A DNA stretch of 64,000 bases, taken from contig OX621263.1 of assembly GCA_951640165.1 (NCBI GenBank), positions 13,646,001 to 13,710,000 on the forward strand. The letters are read 5' to 3'. Below, in pieces: positions 1-10,121 of the stretch. Made by a program: the position numbers and the translations under genes. A model generated the notes under the pieces. It saw only the letters and a list, made by a program, of their open reading frames with translations, was not told where the DNA came from and ran no database searches. Positions within the stretch are counted from its first letter, which is position 1; every line of letters begins with the position of its first letter. The DNA is from Pseudoips prasinana (Eukaryota; Arthropoda; Insecta; Lepidoptera; Nolidae).

Positions 1-118
1 ATAATCACTTCTTACCCAAATCTCATAATTACTTCTGTCCCGACCCGGTATTTGAACCCGGGACCTCGATATCTGCCTCATACCGCAACTATTTCTTAAC
101 TCAACTAAAGTATTCAAA
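1..118 (-). mobile_element. Possible tRNA-derived SINE head fragment
   Basis: Read on the minus strand, positions 46-65 give a B-box-like GGTTCAAAT stretch between short complementary arms, as in other SINE heads here. The body is truncated by the window edge. No second copy was found, so the family is uncertain. Confidence 0.35.
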
Positions 119-154
119 GCGCAACTATTAGATGCGCTCACAAATTCAAATTAA

Positions 155-660
155 TAATAATAATATCCTGAGACATTACTCACACACGGCCATCTGATCC
201 CAAACTACGCAGAGCTTGTACTACAGAAACCAGATAACTGATATACTACATAGGTATACTACTACTTTTCTTTTGTAAATACATACATACTTATATAGAT
301 AATTACACACAGACTCTGGACAAATATACATATTCATGCACACAAATATCAGTCCTGGGGCTTTGCCGGCTAAGGCACCGAACATCGATTTCTTAAATGG
401 CGTTCAAATAAATAATGGTTAAAAATGACTTAATCAATCGTTAAATCGGCTTCAACGTTGACAATCGATTCCGGATCATTTATGACGTCACATGTGCTCA
501 TGGAAACCTTTACCTATTTCATTTTTAACCTTTATTTATTTGAACGCCATTTAAGAAAGCTATGTTCGGTGACTTAGCAGGTAGAGCCCTTGGGTGGGAA
601 TCGAACCCACGACCTCCGGCGTGAAAAGAAAGCATTAGCCGACCACGCCAACAGGCCCGT
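155..660 (-). mobile_element. SINE-B copy, split by a foldback MITE
   Basis: tRNA-derived SINE on the minus strand. The tRNA-like head (B-box region GGTTCGATTCCCACC in consensus) lies at about 590-660 and the (ATT)n tail at about 155-170. The body carries the shared SINE module CATAGTACAAGCT, here slightly diverged. A 233-bp M2 element (357-589) sits between the head and the body. Similar copies occur about fifteen times in the window. Confidence 0.85.
357..589. mobile_element. M2 foldback MITE (copy 1)
   Basis: Nearly the whole element is a long terminal inverted repeat beginning GGGGCTCTACCGGCTAAGTC in consensus, with a short centre containing TGACGTCA. There is no coding potential. It is related to copies at 10634-10875 and 62569-62810. 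It lies inside SINE-B at the same position and orientation as the copy at 62569. Confidence 0.85.
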
Positions 661-936
661 ATGTATGGACTTTGTCTAAAAGCGCAACCATGGTTATATT
701 TATTTTATTATTATTTACAGTCGCACTGGAAAACAACTACCAATAAAATAATAGTTACAATATTCTGTATATATCGGGTATTATTTTCTTTCCATTACAA
801 CGCCATGATGTTATGATTGATCACGACAGCTCGGTAAAACTTGCAACCGCATGATGGACAGATCGAATATTATACACCTAATGTTTCCTTATTATTGTTA
901 CTCTGTATATGACAATTTGCAGATGGGGTGTGGTGG

Positions 937-1122
937 CGGGCCGGTTAGCGTGGTTGGTAGATACTTGCCTTTCACGTCGCAGGTTCGATTCCAACCCAAG
1001 ACATCATTTGTGTGCATGAAAATATCCGTTAGTTCAAGTCTGGTTGTAATTATCTGTAAAAGTATGTAGGTTACAAAAGATAAGTAGTATATGTAGAATA
1101 TCAGTTATTTGGTTTCCATAGT
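937..1122 (+). mobile_element. SINE-B copy, 3' truncated
   Basis: Starts GGGCCGGTTAGCGTGGTTGG with the tRNA-like head, then the body up to TTTCCATAG. It stops before the shared AGCTCTGCTTAG tail module. Confidence 0.8.
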
Positions 1123-1249
1123 AACTGTGTAACTAATGTCCCAGGAGAGTCTATAAGTTAATTTAATAATAATATAACTTATAGATATTAGATACGGCCA
1201 GAGAATCGTTATGTCAGTCGTTTTGTTTTCGAGCATATTATAATAATAA

Positions 1250-1466
1250 ATATTATGGACAACTAAAACAGCCCTCTGATTCTAAACTAGGCAATCAGAC
1301 AACAGATAAACATATTAATATATTTCTAAATACATATGTACCTACTTACATATTCTAGATAAATTACACCCAGTCACAGAATAAATAATAGTGCTCATGA
1401 CACAAAGATTTCTCCTTGGTGGGAATCGAACCCACGACTTCTGGCTAAGCAGTCAGAGTCATTAAC
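1250..1466 (-). mobile_element. SINE-G copy
   Basis: Second type of tRNA-like head, on the minus strand: TGGTTAATGACTCTGACTGC, then GGTCGTGGGTTCGATTCCC (slightly diverged here) at about 1421-1466. The body resembles that of SINE-B. Head fragments of the same family occur at 26139-26196 and 35243-35312. Confidence 0.7.
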
Positions 1467-2198
1467 CATTAGAAAATTCATATTAGGATTGTATTACAAA
1501 AAAACTGGCAGGTAAATATTCGCGTCTGCTGTTTTCCTAAGAGGTCTTCGTAACTTTCTGTCGATTGCCACCAAAACTGCCCTTGCCATATCTTTTCTCC
1601 TTCCAGTCTCTGACTATGCTGATGGCAGTTACGAAGGACCAACTTGAGAAACTTGGGCATCATCAAATTTCTGTAAACGTTTCATAATAACGGTCGATAC
1701 GTTAATAAGATTTCGTGCTGCTTGATAGACTTTTTAATAAAAAAAAAGCTTAAACCTTAAGTATGAAAAGGCTAATCTTGATGATGTCACAACCTCTAAT
1801 ACATATATAACTTAAAATAAATTGTAGTTCCTTACCGGTGCCGAATAAATAGGAATTAACGCCAACGTTAAATTAAGCATCAAGGGCAAGCTCAAATGGC
1901 ATACAGTGGTTCCGTAATCAGTATAAGACGTGTCCTCTACTCTGCCGTCAATAACATAGTTGCAGTAAGTACGGTTTAGGCAGTTTCGAGAAAAACGCGG
2001 TTAAAGTTTTGGTGCGAAAATCTTTCATAAATCCTTTGTTTGTCATTAGATCATGTTGGTTGATACCTTAAATGAAAGATGACCTCTGCACCGATCTATT
2101 CTTTATATTGAAAGCAATACTGAGTAATATACAGACTAAATAACTTCATTATTTTTGTTAAGCTAAGCATCTCCTAGAGGGTCTCTCTTAGAAAACGT
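1467..2198. other. No recognised gene or repeat
   Basis: AT-rich sequence. A 62-codon open frame on the minus strand (1478-1666) begins after an in-frame cluster of ATGs. I recognise no domain in it, and no second copy or splice context supports it. Confidence 0.4.
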
Positions 2199-2243
2199 TT
2201 AGCATAAACACAGTAAGTGTGTTTTTTACTGTGTTTATGCTAA
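2199..2243. repeat. Perfect 18-bp hairpin
   Basis: TTAGCATAAACACAGTAA at 2199-2216 is followed, after nine bases, by its exact reverse complement at 2226-2243. It could be a palindromic insertion, a small MITE or a structured RNA. Confidence 0.7.
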
Positions 2244-2627
2244 GTAACCATACAAACCAATAGTAATTTTTTTATCGTTTATATGTTTTATTATTAGCCA
2301 TCAGGGCTTTTCTTAACTTGGTATGGCACTATAGGCTTAGAAGTGGACCACTTTATGATGATATGTATGAAACACGCAACATGTTTAAGCAGAAATCAAA
2401 ATAACCAGGAAAAAATCAAAGCCGATATTTTGGCTACTGATCGCACAAATAGACGCTTTCAAAAGTTTAGGAAAGCTACCCAGAAAATGCAACCTAAGCC
2501 TGTAGTACCTCACAACCACGTAGAAGCTCACGGGTGCTTCAATGCCATGTCTGATCCAAAGGACTAGCGAACATATTTAGGCAAAATTTTAAAGTAATAT
2601 CGCTCACTCAGAATGATAACACCGAAA
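2244..2627. other. No recognised gene
   Basis: A 74-codon open frame (2343-2567, plus) rich in Lys, Arg and Asn covers much of the stretch. I recognise no family in it and see no promoter, splice or homology support. It is most likely chance or an old transposon remnant. Confidence 0.35.
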
Positions 2628-2935
2628 TTAAACACCCCGGACGTTGCTATCGGGTGAGTCGATTCGGAGAGCGTATAAAGAGGGGCATGATATAATAAAC
2701 TCTATGAAAAGAAGACATTCCTTAATAATAACATTTATAATTCTAATGTTGGTTTTCTGGGTATGAGTACGGTCGGCAGAGCTCATCGGGGTTTGGGGAA
2801 GTGTCAGCAACACTTGTTTGCTGAATCTTAAAGGCGGCCACGCACTCCTGGGAGTGTCGATAGGCGGCGGTGATCACTTACCATCAGGTGACCCACATGC
2901 TCGTTTGTCGCCCTCTGATATAAAAAAAGGCGAGA
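2628..2935 (-). mobile_element. Dispersed repeat J (copy 1)
   Basis: Contains GGCGGCGGTGATCACTTACC (2866-2885) and the AGAGCTCAT/GGGTCACC motifs that recur at 11773, 12465, 13606 and 18613. It is non-coding, and the orientation is defined relative to the 11773 and 18613 copies. Confidence 0.65.
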
Positions 2936-3116
2936 GGTAAGTCGCCCGGACATTATTGTCTTAGTTCTATACTAAGATAATCATAGACACTTCCAAAATG
3001 CAGGTCCTCATCTCCCGAGGGTTCTGTCCATGTTACTTAATTTTTGTCTGTGGCACTGATATCTGCCAAACAATTGTGTCAATCACAAAACAGTGGGACT
3101 GTTTTTACTTTATGAG

Positions 3117-3640
3117 TTGTCCCAATCAAGAAAGACAGAACGGGAGACACGTCCGATATAGACAACTATCGACCTATTTCACAGGCAACTATATCAGCCA
3201 AAGTGCTTGATGGTGTGCTTGAGCGGTCAATTCGGTTTTTGAAACATCTATAGAAGTGGCTGTTCTGACGCTCAAACATACGGTCAGGTACTATACAGAC
3301 CGAAACACACCGGTGTACGATGCTTTTTTCTATCTCTCCGAGGCATTTGACCTGGTAAGTTACAATATCCTGTGGCAAAGATGCGTAAGCCAGGTATACC
3401 TAAAGAGCTGGTAAGTATCTTTAAATACTGCTTGTATGGCCACCAAACTAACCAGGTTAGATGGTCGGGTGCCATTTCGGAAATGTATTTATTGATTGGA
3501 GTATGGCATGAGGCAGGGAGGCCTGACCTCGCCTACTCTTTTCAATCTTTACATCAACGAGTTGGTTGAGGAGCTCGACAAAACCAGTATCGGATGCTCA
3601 ATGGAGGGTAAAATTATGTATTGCTACTTTGTAGCTGTCC
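3117..3640 (+). mobile_element. Decayed LINE reverse transcriptase fragment
   Basis: Pieces of a non-LTR retrotransposon RT appear in changing frames: a DNYRPI-like palm entry near 3150-3180, a LSEAFDLV motif-A-like string near 3335-3357, a RKPGIPKELV thumb-like string, then GMRQGGLTSPTLFNLYINEL at about 3502-3562. The last is RT motif B. Frameshifts and stops separate the pieces, so it cannot make enzyme. The clade is not assignable by eye; a CR1/L2-like origin is possible. Confidence 0.7.
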
Positions 3641-3869
3641 ATGCGAGGCAGCATTACCACCTTTTGAAGATCTACACATAGTAAACGATGTCATTATCTT
3701 TATCTTGTTTTACGTTCACTTTGACGAATTTGTATGCCTTCCTGCTGTCTGTATAGCGTTGCTGCTGCTGGCTGTTACATGTAGCTGCACAAGTTGTATT
3801 AGGACCTTTATTAACCAGCGCGAGAGAGTATGCGGCGCCCGGCTGGCTTCTCCCCGTCTGGGCGCCGGC

Positions 3870-4106
3870 TCTGGGATCGCTGGCTTTGGAGGAGGGGAAC
3901 TCCACTTGTTTGTATAAGGAAGAGGTAACCTGCTGTAGGTTGCCTAGACACGCTTGTCCGTGCTGGGGAGAGAGGTTGGCATTCATACCCCCTCCCCGCC
4001 CCGGGTGAGAGTCTCGCAGAGACTGCAGTGTACGGCGCGGGTACTGGTGTGATCGTTCACGAGTACCCAGAGCCCCCGCTACAAGCACTGTGAGGCTGGC
4101 TCCCGT
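3870..4106. repeat. GC-rich dispersed repeat K (copy 1)
   Basis: Matches 52461-52710 closely, including GAGGTAACCTGCTGTAG, GGTGAGAGTCTC and CACGAGTACCCAGAGCCCCC. It is much more GC-rich than its surroundings. Open frames exist on both strands but differ between copies, so I do not call a protein. It may be a piece of an LTR element or LINE. Confidence 0.6.
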
Positions 4107-4256
4107 TATATTTTCCAGATTTGTTTGTTAGTATATTTGATCTTCAGAATCTATTTTGCCGGGCGTGCACTCTCTACTAAAACTATGCTTGATTGTCTGC
4201 CACTCGAATTACCCCTCCTGCCCCGCCTCGCATCAAAATTTTACGTGAAAATTCGA

Positions 4257-5195
4257 ATAACTCTAAGAAACAGACTTAATCGCCGATAAAGTTACTGCTT
4301 GCATTATGGATGAATAAGACTTTTAGTTACAAATACTTATTATGTTCACAGTGAAGCAAATTTACTGCACTGTAGTATTTATGACGTGGTGTTACATCGC
4401 AACTCAATTAAAAAGAACTCAACAAACTTAGATGCAATGCAATTAAAAAGACTTACAATTCTTATAATAAGTTATAAGATCACATTGTATGTATGTACTT
4501 GCTAATCATGAGTACAGTATAGCTTACATACTGCTCCCGTTATATAAGTACGCCTGGTCGGTATGGCTAGAATTGCTGCCTAACATGAACACAGGATGGC
4601 TATATGCTCTCATTACAAAAAGTAACATTATGTTAGATCTGATTAAGTCATTTAACATAAACGCATTATCGCATCAAACTGTCTTTGTAATAAGTAATCG
4701 GAACGTATGCTTAGGATCGTTACTAAGCATACATACAGTATCACATCTTACTGTGTGTATTTTGTGTACCCTGAAGTTGATGCTTCTGATAACGACTAAA
4801 CAAAAATTACAGTATTGGAACATACTGTTTTCAAGACTAGACCACTCATTTACTAAATATGGGGATACTGCTTAGCATCATAACTATATATCTCCTTACT
4901 GTTTATTTGCTTGATCCATATCCTATTTTGATACAGTAATTGACTTAACATATTAGTTGTATAGATGCCATACTGTACTTTGGCCGAGGGCCTCTGAATA
5001 AAAACTTGTGCAATAAGTATACCCACTGTAATTGTGGTTTGTGATGTAGAAAAAGTGGTCAACTTACTGCAAATTTTTAATTGTTAAATTTGGATTAAAA
5101 AGTGATACGAACGTATTAGTAAGATACAAATGTAGATCTCGTTATCGTGATTACGGCTGTATATCTAACTCAATTTTTACAAAAACCCGACTTAC
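4257..5195. other. Unassigned stretch rich in ACTGT/ACAGT motifs
   Basis: At least a dozen TACAGTA, ACTGTA or ATACTG strings occur between about 4500 and 5220 on both strands. A 128-codon frame (4489-4875, plus) lies inside but has no recognisable domain and a composition like its flanks. This may be the interior of an unknown transposon; I could not find terminal repeats. Confidence 0.35.
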
Positions 5196-5199
5196 TGTA

Positions 5200-5515
5200 A
5201 CTATGCTATTGACGGCAGTACTGCCGCTACGTGCAACCAGTTCCGGGAAAACAGCGATCTGTTTGTGGCGCAGTCGCTGTGCCAGAAGGAGTCGGCAATC
5301 CAGAAACCTGTCAGTGTCCTTTTGCGCCATGTCCCAGGTGGTCGGGACACGTAACCTGACAGGTTTCTTGGCGTCGGTGCGAGTCCGTCATACTCACCCC
5401 CAGACACTTTTTGCGGGTGGTATGCGTAGGCAATCTCCTTGCCTTGTCATTTTGCGGGTGGCATCCGTAGGAATTTCTCCTGACTTAACAACAAACAAGT
5501 GGTTCTGTAATGAGA
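5200..5515. other. GC-rich stretch with an inverted repeat
   Basis: AGAAACCTGTCAG (5302-5314) has an exact inverted match at 5356-5368. The segment also has two near copies of TTTTGCGGGTGG (about 5409 and 5450). The composition is unlike the AT-rich flanks, which suggests a transposon piece. No product was identified. Confidence 0.35.
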
Positions 5516-5536
5516 ATAATTAGTTAATAAAGATAA

Positions 5537-5786
5537 GACGGTCACCGTAGCCTAGTTGGTAGTGCTCCTGCCTATGAAGCTGGTGGTCCTGCGTTCGAAT
5601 CCCGGTAAGTACAAATATTTGTGCGATGAGCACGAATATTTGTTTCTGAGTCATGGATGTTTTCTATGTATATAAGTATTTATCTATGTATAACTATGTA
5701 TATCGTCGTACCCATAGTACAAGCTTTGCTTAGCCCCAAAGGCTAGGATGATCTGTGTGACATTGTCCCTAGATATTATTATTATT
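5537..5786 (+). mobile_element. SINE-A copy, near full length
   Basis: tRNA-like head GTCACCGTAGCCTAGTTGG with A-box and B-box (GTTCGAATCCC), a body with TGAGCACGAATATTTG, the shared module CATAGTACAAGC, then GATCTGTGTGACATTGTCCC and an (ATT)n tail. About 250 bp. Confidence 0.9.
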
Positions 5787-5906
5787 ATAACTGCTTTTGC
5801 CGGGTTATAATGTATTAAAATTTGTATTTCTATGCCTGCGAAATTCTCTAATGGATGGATCAATTTCAATATAGTGTGTAAATAGAGTTTATGTTCCAAA
5901 TTCCTA

Positions 5907-6088
5907 CCCCGGACAGATATTTGTGTGCATGATAATCACGTCTGATTGGCCTGAGTCTGGGTGTAACTATCTTTATGAGTAAGTATTTACAAAAGAAAAG
6001 TAGTATATCAGTTATCTCATTTCCATACTCTAAGCTCCGCTAAGTTTGGGATCAGATGGCCGTGTGTGAATAATGTCCCAGGACATTT
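5907..6088 (+). mobile_element. SINE-B copy lacking the tRNA head
   Basis: Begins at CCGGACAGATATTTGTGTGC and runs to AATGTCCCAGGACATT. The tRNA-like head is missing, as in 5'-truncated retroposition. Confidence 0.8.
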
Positions 6089-6511
6089 TGACATAATCGC
6101 TATTTTTAATTAAATTAATATATCGGTTTATGTTATCTGGACACTAGTTTGAACGAAATAGTTCTAAACTGCGTTTGAAAACAATTCGTTAACAAGTTTC
6201 AACTTCTTTTTTATGTGCAATGTGTTTTGTTCACAGTTAATCAAATAAGACTAAGATTAAAGTGATCCATGGAGTACTGAACCCTAAAATCCACTGCCGA
6301 CTAAAGTTAGCACGAAAAATAAACTATTAAGCCATATGTGTTTATGAATGAGTTTTTAATCTGCGATATATTAATAAAAATGTGTTTGAAAATATTATTC
6401 CTAAAATATGTATACAGTCGGAGAATATTATGTGAGCGTATCGTTGATTTCGTTGGGCCATGAAACGAGCGACATTTAAATTTATTTCTGTTTTTTTTAT
6501 TTGTTTAACTT
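6089..6511. other. Nothing recognised
   Basis: AT-rich sequence without a repeat match or coding signal that I can support. Confidence 0.4.
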
Positions 6512-6772
6512 GTTACTTCCTTATCGTATGGGCAGTGGTTACCCTAGTGTCAGAGTTGTTCAAGCCGCCCAGTAGGCATCTGACATGGCTTATCAACTGT
6601 TGTCTAATGACAACAACCGGGACAGACAGTTTGACGTGCCCTCCGAAGCACGGAGTCGCTCAGAAATTAAACCACATGAACGGTCACCCATCTATGGACT
6701 GACCGCGTCCCTAGATGCCTAACCTCGCCGATCACTTACGGATCGGTGAATACAAACTGGCTATGACCGCCT
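6512..6772 (+). mobile_element. SINE-D repeat (copy 1)
   Basis: About 260-bp interspersed repeat with GGGCAGTGGTTACCCTAGTG near the start, CTGACATGGCTTA in the middle and AACCTCGCCGATC near the end. Other copies are at 19444 (split), 45292 and, as a fragment, 52388. Copy 45292 has 9-bp flanking duplications, which supports retroposition. No clear tRNA head is visible. Confidence 0.75.
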
Positions 6773-6837
6773 TTATTTATTTTATTTGTTAAGTTGAATT
6801 GAATTGTATTTTAAATTGTATTAATTGAACAGTAATT

Positions 6838-7162
6838 TAAATAAATAAATAAATAAAATAAATAAAAAAGGTTTAAAAAAGCGCTTGTAAATAGTCAGAA
6901 CATGTTTGTAGTAATATTGTTGTATACATTATTATTTCTAGTAACATAGATATATAGGTACACATTGTATAAAAATATTTATAAAATTTATTATCAAGTT
7001 ATTGTCAAGAGATTATGTTTAATTATCTAGTTTAAGTCTAATATTTTTACTACATATTGTCAATGGTTCTGTCTATATCAAGGTATTATTATTATGACGG
7101 ACCTTGTGTTAATAACGACGGTCGCGCTTTAACGCTACCACCGGATCCAATGCGCCCCAACT
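6838..7162. mobile_element. Repeat U (LINE 3' end-like), copy 1
   Basis: Starts with (AATA)n, then AAAAAAGCGCTTGTAAATAG, and ends at GGATCCAATGCGCCCCAACTGA. The same order of motifs occurs at 12780-13600 and 25228-25628. The A/T-tetranucleotide edge suggests the 3' end of a minus-strand LINE, but no ORF is attached. Confidence 0.6.
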
Positions 7163-7387
7163 GAATTTGAATATTATGTTGCTTGACGGCTGTTGTATGA
7201 ATGTATAATATACTGCGTGATAACGGAGATGTATATAATAATAATAATAGCTGTGATTTTGAACACTTGTAGCATCGTTAGAAAACTTTTGCAGGACGAC
7301 ACACCGTATTATGAGTCCGAAATGGAACTTCATACTGACTTGGCGTAAGCCCGTGAATTATTAAACGAAAAAAAAACCGCTAAATAA

Positions 7388-7711
7388 TAATAATAATATC
7401 CTGGGACATCATTTACACACGGCCATTTGCTCCCATTAGTATGGGAGCAGGTGGCCGTGTGTAAATTATGTCCCAGTTTTTGTTTTTATAGTACAAGCTC
7501 GGCTTAGTAGCCGAGCTTGTACTATAGTAGAAACCACATAACTGATATACTACATAAACTACTTTTCTTTTGTAAATACATACTTATATAGATACATAAC
7601 ACCCAAACTCAGGACAAACAGACATGTTCATGCACACAAATATCTGTCCTGGGTGGGAATCGAACCCACGACCACCGGCAAGCATTTGCCAACCACGCCA
7701 ACAGGCCCGTC
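7388..7711 (-). mobile_element. SINE-B copy with rearranged tail
   Basis: Minus-strand SINE-B with head at about 7650-7711 and the body to about 7515. The tail module is present in alternating orientations (see the next entry). Confidence 0.8.
7396..7530. repeat. Double foldback in a SINE tail
   Basis: A 36-bp arm from CTGGGACATCATTTACACAC to GCTCCCAT meets an inverted copy across a 4-base loop (about 33 of 36 matches), ending near 7481. A second hairpin follows, AGTACAAGCTCGGCT with its exact reverse complement. The order is tail minus, tail plus, module plus, module minus. Confidence 0.75.
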
Positions 7712-7739
7712 GAATGAATATAACTGCCCTTCTCTTTCC

Positions 7740-7817
7740 GTGAGGTGGCGTGGAAGTCGTCCTGAGAGAATACCTACCAGGGAACGAGAAGCAACGTCGC
7801 TTTGTGTACTATGACCA
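7740..7817 (+). mobile_element. Dispersed repeat H fragment
   Basis: Contains GAGAATACCTACC and a form of the CTATGACCAT string found in about nine H copies across the window. It is sandwiched between two SINE-B copies in inverse orientation. Confidence 0.65.
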
Positions 7818-7918
7818 TTCGACGGGTTGGTGGTTGGTAAATGCTTGCTTTTCACGTCGGAGGTCGTGGGTTCGAGTCCCACCCAGGACAGATATTTGCG
7901 TGCATGAACATGTCTGGC
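7818..7918 (+). mobile_element. SINE-B head, 3' truncated
   Basis: tRNA-like head with GGTGGTTGGTAAATGCTTGC and GGGTTCGAGTCCCACCCAGG, ending after the ATGAACATGTCTGGCTGTA string. Confidence 0.8.
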
Positions 7919-7958
7919 TGTACTCACTACAATAATCAAATAAAAAACTACAATGAAT

Positions 7959-8040
7959 ATGTCAATTGACATATTACAAATACAGAAAACATGTCAATTG
8001 ACATATTAAAAATACAGAAAATATGTCAATTAACATATAT
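7959..8040. repeat. 32-bp tandem repeat built on a palindrome
   Basis: Two full 32-bp units (7959-7990, 7991-8022) and a partial third. Each opens with ATGTCAATTGACAT, a perfect 14-bp palindrome, followed by ATTA(C/A)AAATACAGAAAA(C/T). Confidence 0.85.
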
Positions 8041-8161
8041 ATATAATATTAAATTTAAATCATTAAGATGCCATAATCAAAATATACGCGTGTTAAAAAC
8101 ATTAGAAATTTTAAATTGCTTCAATATTTTATACAATGTTGGACCGCTGTCAACCTTTAAA

Positions 8162-8300
8162 GTACAGACGCCAGCCCATCCAGCTGACCCAATCTCTCAA
8201 TTTTTTTTATAGATTTCAGCTTTATGACATAAGCATAAGGTTCACTTTCAATTGGGAAAATTTTACAGATTGGGGTAACTTGATGTGCTGGCGTCTGTAC
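8162..8300. mobile_element. M1 MITE (copy a)
   Basis: 139-bp element with inverted ends GTACAGACGCCAGC...ATC and GAT..GCTGGCGTCTGTAC. Inside each end lie the subterminal words AGCTACCCCAATCTGTC (consensus), here diverged. TA next to CAG would fit a Tc1/mariner-type end, but GTAC is symmetrical in most copies, so the exact boundary and target duplication are unclear. Seven further copies occur in the window. Confidence 0.8.
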
Positions 8301-8400
8301 ATAAGCTGCAACAATACCATCATGCGTATTAAGTCGATGGTATTATAACGTTAGATGCTAGAGTCTTTACTTTGTAACTATGTAATAATAATATAATGTC

Positions 8401-8756
8401 CTCCCTGCCGACGGCCACGGCGGCCAGTCTCAATGGAGATTAGCCAATTACGTAGGATATATTATAGTGCACAAGTGTGTGTACAAACACAGGGCCAATT
8501 TATATTCCATCACTCTCACGATCCTATGATACTACTAGCGACACGACCGAAAAGAGGCCAGGTACAGAACCGACGGCTTTACGTGCTCTCCTAGGCACGG
8601 GCCTTAATATCTCCAACTCCCAGACTTCGGGCTGATACTGTGAAATTTCTTTTTACGGAAAAATCCTAAAATCACTTTTAGGCAAGACCCGGGATTTGAA
8701 CCCAGGACCTCATTGTCTGGGGTTGAACACGCTACCGCCAGACCAACGAGGCAGTC
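8401..8756 (-). mobile_element. SINE-C copy, near full length
   Basis: On the minus strand: head GACTGCCTCGTTGGTCTGGC with B-box GGGTTCAAATCCC at about 8685-8756, then a long body containing AAGTCTGGGAGTTGG, GGAGAGCACGTAAAGCC and ACTGGCCGCCGTGGCC. About 355 bp. Confidence 0.85.
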
Positions 8757-8869
8757 TCTATATAATAATATACATATATATAATACAGCCCATTACTATC
8801 CCACTGCACGGCAAGGGGAGAGGAGGCTCTCGCAATGAGCTGAGATAAACCATAAATCTTAGGTATGTA

Positions 8870-8996
8870 GGTGCTGTGTGGTGACGGCATAGAATATCAT
8901 CACTCCATCTCATCCCGAGGGAATACTATCAGAGAGCGGGCAGCAGCGTCTCTCAGTGTACTGTGACCATCATACTGCGATCGCCAAACAATCGCC
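8870..8996 (+). mobile_element. Dispersed repeat H
   Basis: Starts GTGCTGTGTGGTGACGGC, runs through CATCTCATCCC and GGGCAGCAGCG to CTGTGACCATCATACTGCG. H copies at 14548 and 34462 continue into TCCAGAAGTGGACGTACATT-like ends, resembling an RTE LINE 3' terminus. Confidence 0.65.
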
Positions 8997-9094
8997 AAAT
9001 TTGATATAAGCATTTGATATATGACATAGCATTTGAGTCCTGTCATTATAAATAGGACACATTATTAATTAATGTGTATTACGATACCAATCTA

Positions 9095-9538
9095 TCTATA
9101 CATAATATAATAAAATCGTAGGAAAGTCAAAACTGAACATTGATTTTTTTTGAAGTTATACTTCTTTTGGCGCGATGGAGAAAAATGATGAGAGTGAATT
9201 TTTACGATGCGCGCGCACACCGACACCAAAAAATTTAACAGCATGAAGTTAGTTCTAGGTGGTATGACAGTGAATTTTTTAAAAAGGATACTTTGGTCGT
9301 GATTTACAATCGATATCGAAGCCAAAAATATAGTTTTTAGAATTTTTGTCTGTTAGTCTGTATGTATGCCCGGGCTAAACTCAAATAGCTATACTAAAAT
9401 TTACTTCAAATTTTGCATGAATATTACTAAGAGGTCGGGTCAACATATAGGCTACATATTATCACGCTATCACCTATGGGGGGGAAGCTGTGATAATTTA
9501 TAAAATTTAACGCCAGTAAAACCGCGGGGCCCAGCTAG
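9095..9538 (+). mobile_element. Non-autonomous Helitron with a 117-bp insertion
   Basis: 5' end TCTATACATAATATAATAAA follows an A; the 3' end is a GC hairpin (ACCGCGGGG region) then CTAG before T, which matches Helitron termini and insertion between A and T. The body has a GTCTGTATGTATG run and GGGCTAAACTC. There is no Rep/Helicase coding. Confidence 0.85.
9151..9267 (+). repeat. 117-bp unit nested in the Helitron
   Basis: From TGAAGTTATACTTCTTTTGG to CTAGGTGGTATGA. The same 117 bp lies inverted at 17313-17429, directly upstream of another Helitron. On its minus strand both copies keep an open frame starting MLLNFLVSVCARIVK. Confidence 0.8.
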
Positions 9539-9559
9539 TATGCGATATGTTAGTACTGG

Positions 9560-9904
9560 AACCGCTCACCCCTCACAAAGTTACGATGCAATGTGAACTA
9601 TACCTTCCACGTAATAAATTTATTCTGTAAGATCCTGAACCCTCAGGAAGTCATGTCCTGAATGAATTATTCAGAATGGTGTATTGCATATGAAATAAGG
9701 CATTTGGGGGCAGTTCATTTGAAGTAGTAGATATAGAATAATTTTAACTGTAATTAAATTTTGAGGTTGCATGGTGCTTACCCATCTATGGTTGTTTAAC
9801 TAAATTCAAAATGGAGAACGAATGATGAATGAAAATTCAAATGTATCTAGCGCCAATGAATCATTAATCTTTAAATATCGTCTCAAACGTTCGCTTATTT
9901 TTTT
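9560..9904. other. Nothing recognised
   Basis: AT-rich sequence with no repeat or coding signal beyond a short GTATCTAGCGCCAATGAATC string that recurs near 11272. Confidence 0.4.
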
Positions 9905-10066
9905 TAAAGACATGCCGCATTAGGGAATTTAATCCCTGTGTCGCGGGGTACTTTACAAACACATGATAGACGGACACCAATTACATCCAGTTGTCCAGCG
10001 CGGGACTCGAACCCGAGACACGACGCGGCGAGGCAACTATCTTGGCTGCTGCCCCACACGTGCATT
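9905..10066 (-). mobile_element. SINE-E copy
   Basis: Minus-strand tRNA-like head (CACGTGTGGGGCAGC, then TCGGGTTCGAGTCCCGC) at about 10005-10066, and a tail ending AAGTACCCCGCGACACAGGG (9930-9950 region). It matches 50908-51103, with a tail fragment at 48165-48235. Confidence 0.75.
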
Positions 10067-10121
10067 TATTGTTTTTTATATAATACGAGACACGAACGAA
10101 TCAATTTACAGCCGTAAACCG

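Noticed and set aside
3672..4088. 138-codon minus-strand frame as a gene
   Set aside because: It runs across GC-rich repeat K, and the second K copy does not keep the frame as a whole.
4489..4875. 128-codon open frame as a gene
   Set aside because: No domain, AT-driven composition, no splice or promoter support.
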